Shown here piece by piece: positions 61,678-64,000 of a stretch of DNA of 64,000 nt (position 1 is its first letter; the number at the start of each line of letters is the position of its first letter). Where the stretch lies: positions 1,984,001-2,048,000 of the forward strand of contig NC_068565.1 in NCBI RefSeq assembly GCF_025698545.1. The letters are read 5' to 3'. This DNA is from Gossypium raimondii (taxonomy: Eukaryota; Streptophyta; Magnoliopsida; Malvales; Malvaceae). A program made the position numbers and the translations under genes. The notes beneath the pieces were generated by a model. It was not told the origin of the DNA, did not search any database, and saw nothing but the letters and a program-made list of their open reading frames with translations.

Positions 61678-63037
61678 CGGGATTGGAGCTCATGAATCTC
61701 ACTCACTAACCTCTTGACGTGCCCTAAAGATGAAATCTGAATTCTTTCCGGCGGAAAATGAGTGAACTGAAGCTCAGTGCCGGCCACGGTGGAACCTCCA
61801 AAAACCTCAAATGGATATTTTCTTGTTCAGTGCCAAAGGCTTTAAGCCCAACTTGTTTTATGCTCCAATAAGCAATATATAGGATTAATTTCACTAAGCA
61901 TCCTTGAACGATGACAAGTATTTTAAATTGGTTCATAAACTTCAAAAAATTTTAATCGAATTCTTAAAATATCAGTATCATATTAGTCAGGTTTTTTTTT
62001 TTCAGTCTCACCAATAGATTGAACATTAAATGACAATTCAAATATTGCTTAGAACATGTATAAAATAAATGGATCAAATTACAAATGTGTATATTATCAC
62101 TTGAACTATTTAGAATTGATGGGTTCAAAAATTAGTTCTCCTAAAGGTATCATCTAAGTTTCTAACAATTTGGACCAAAATTATCTATAAAATAAGTACA
62201 AATGTTTACTATTTTTGATGTTTAAACTCAATTATATAATTTATTAGATTTATTTTATATATAAAAAAGTAAAAGTAGCTCTTGTATTAAGAGTCACATT
62301 GCATTTAACTCCCTATATTTAAAAATAGATAAAGTAGTCTCTATACATTAGATCAAAGAGTAAATTTATCATTTTTGTTAAAAAATTCATCCATTTATGT
62401 TGTTAAAAACGAGTCTGACTGATGGAATAACTAAACAGTGACACATGACATCTCTCGTATACCTTGTGCTGAGGTATAGTTATCAATTTTTAAGAATAGA
62501 AATAAATGAAATTTTTATAGAAAGACTAATTTGTCTATTATTTTAAAAAGCGAGTAAAATACAATTCCAAAGGATAACTTTTGCCCATATAAAAATAACA
62601 TCTTATAAATCTTATGCTTGTTTGGTGGGGTGGCTGACCCAAAACATTTTTTTTAAGCCTTTGATTCTTTTTATTTTTCTGTACTTCAAAAAAATTAAAA
62701 AAATCAATTAAAGTCCTCTATAGTTTGGATTGCATTCAATTAAGCCCCTCCTAACTCATTTCACAAAACTCATTACACTATGCATTTCAAACTAATGAGA
62801 CTCAAATAAACAACAAAGCAAGCAAAATGTTGAGCTTAAAGGCTCATCAATGGAAGAAAACAGTACAGCTAAAAGAGAATGGCTGGTTCCATTGACATAT
62901 TCAAAACTACAACAAGTTGAAGATCAAGATTAATGAACTGAAACCAGACAACACGAACACGAAAATTATCCAAAACTTAATGCGCCAAAAGTAATTCCGT
63001 TGGTCCTAATCTGCAATTTAATACATCCTACAAAATA
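61678..63037. other. mTERF spacer 3-4
   Basis: The promoter and leader of copy 3 (about 61678-61870) come first, then a ~390-bp block (61875-62265) absent from spacer 2-3 but similar in kind to 57355-57560. A family B MITE follows at 62269-62586, and then the 3' flank of copy 4, near-identical to the flank of copy 3. Confidence 0.6.
62269..62586. mobile_element. MITE family B in mTERF spacer 3-4
   Basis: The left end is GTAAAAGTAGCTCTTGTATT and the right end AACTTTTGCCC. The interior carries TTAGATCAAAGAG, GTTAAAAACGAGTCTGACTG and GTATACCTTGTGCTGAGG, all family B words. It sits at the same position relative to the mTERF genes as the copy at 59713-60038. Confidence 0.65.
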
Positions 63038-64000
63038 CTAATGCTGCAGCATATACTGACTTCTTCTTTCTTCGTATAGCATCAAGAGTTCGGGTGCTAT
63101 GTTTACGAAACGGTTCACAAACACCTTCTCCAACGTGTCGAACAATACAGACAATGTTAAGTTACCAACCAAACCTAGTGATAACAATTCTCGAGCAAGC
63201 AAAGCCCTCGGGACAATCCTCTTCTCAAAGCTTTGACTCTAAATACTCGGTTGTTTAGCAACGAGATTCGAACGATAGCCCATTTTGTTCACGAGAAAGT
63301 CCATTATAGCCATGATCTTATCCTCTGAAGCAGTAATACACGACGGATACCTTTGAAAGGCTTCACGAATCTCTTGGTCCGACCAACCCCATCTCCTATA
63401 TACATCAAATTTCTTCTCTAGTGTGGATTTGCTCATTGAACTCAAAGCAATAACCACATGGACGAACTTCTTCGTCAAAGAATCGAACCCCATTCTTTTA
63501 ACTTCCTCAACAATCTCCTTAAGCCGAACCGGATGACACAACAATGCTGGAGGATTACTAAACATCATAAGGATATTCGATTCAGGAACTCCAATTCCTC
63601 TCAAAACCTTCATATTCGAAAACACATACGCATGATACACAAGAATACCATCAAATCGTTTTATAGCCTTGATAGTCTTATCATTGGATTGAAACAAGTT
63701 CCTCAGTAAATTAAATGAAGGGATAATTTGTTTCTTTAAACTAGATTTCAGTAGAAGAGGGTTGCTACTCAAGAGTTTAGCAAGCTCAGGCCTTGAAAAA
63801 CCTATAGAGTAAAGAAACTCTAATTTGGTCGAAAGGGTTTTCTCAGTATCAGAAAGAAGCAAAGTCGGCTGTCTTTTGATGAGATTTACGATTTGGGTTT
63901 GTGAAAACCCATGATTTTCCAGGAAAACAATCAGAGAATCAGGCTTTTCAGGGGTTTCAAAATGAACACAATTTGAAATCCGAGAAGCCAATTCTGAGGA
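63038..64000 (-). pseudogene. mTERF-family gene, array copy 4, with in-frame stop; runs off window
   Basis: The 5' end lies beyond base 64000; the visible frame opens at the edge in the SELASRISN region. It follows copy 3 closely through FLENHGFSQTQIVNLIKRQP, GVPESNILMMF and RRWGWSDQEIREAFQRYP. After KQPSI a TAG (complement at 63239-63241) replaces the TTC codon of copy 3. Beyond it the same frame continues to match copy 3 (SQSFEKRIVPRAL, LLSLGLVGNLTLS, FVNRFVNIAPELL), reaching a stop at 63038-63040. It would lose about the last 70 residues. It is probably a pseudogene; a shorter functional protein cannot be excluded. Confidence 0.8.

Overview
This is plant nuclear DNA. It has AT-rich intergenic DNA, genes with many short GT-AG introns, and many small inverted-repeat transposons (MITEs). 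The cyclopropane fatty acid synthase gene and the style of the repeats point to cotton (Gossypium) or a close Malvaceae relative. That assignment rests on recognition, not on a database search. No bacterial, CRISPR or operon-like features are present.

Layout, left to right. 1-4965: gene-free and repeat-rich, with a MITE end, a clean hAT-type MITE with an 8-bp target duplication, a tRNA-derived SINE and one small unexplained exon-like ORF. 4966-12904 (+): a 24-exon cyclopropane fatty acid synthase (865 aa). 13233-13752: a near-perfect long-armed palindrome with a second MITE beside it. 13977-14846 (-): intronless DUF716/TMEM45-type membrane protein. 16326-17750 (+): PGR5, the thylakoid cyclic-electron-flow protein, whose only intron carries nested transposons. 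17962-18241: a fragment of plastid 16S rRNA DNA in the nucleus. 19775-23108: a large solo LTR with a 5-bp target duplication, inserted inside an older MITE. 24016-29283 (+): PRP19 (U-box and WD40 splicing factor, 18 exons). 30521-32225 (-): decayed NBS-LRR resistance gene. 32850-35373 (+): receptor-like cytoplasmic kinase of the RLCK-VI type, with a GC-AG intron. 37548-42061 (+): RINGv (C4HC3) membrane E3 ligase with a tandem repeat in intron 1. 44048-47091 (-): PBL27-type receptor-like cytoplasmic kinase. 49707-52732 (-): CCCH zinc-finger protein with five fingers. 55994-64000 (-): tandem array of four mTERF-family genes. Two are intact, one is frameshifted, and one has an in-frame stop and runs off the window.

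The exon models of the seven spliced genes were built by hand from splice sites, and every model keeps its reading frame from ATG to stop. The genes are independent plant transcription units, not a pathway cluster. Recurring themes are organelle function (PGR5 and mTERFs encoded in the nucleus) and immune or receptor signalling (PBL27-like kinase, RLCK-VI, NBS-LRR relic).

I found no clearly new biological system. The most informative structures are the mTERF birth-and-death array, the solo LTR nested in a MITE, the 94-bp-arm palindrome, the plastid rDNA insert beside PGR5, and the intron-1 repeat of the RINGv gene.
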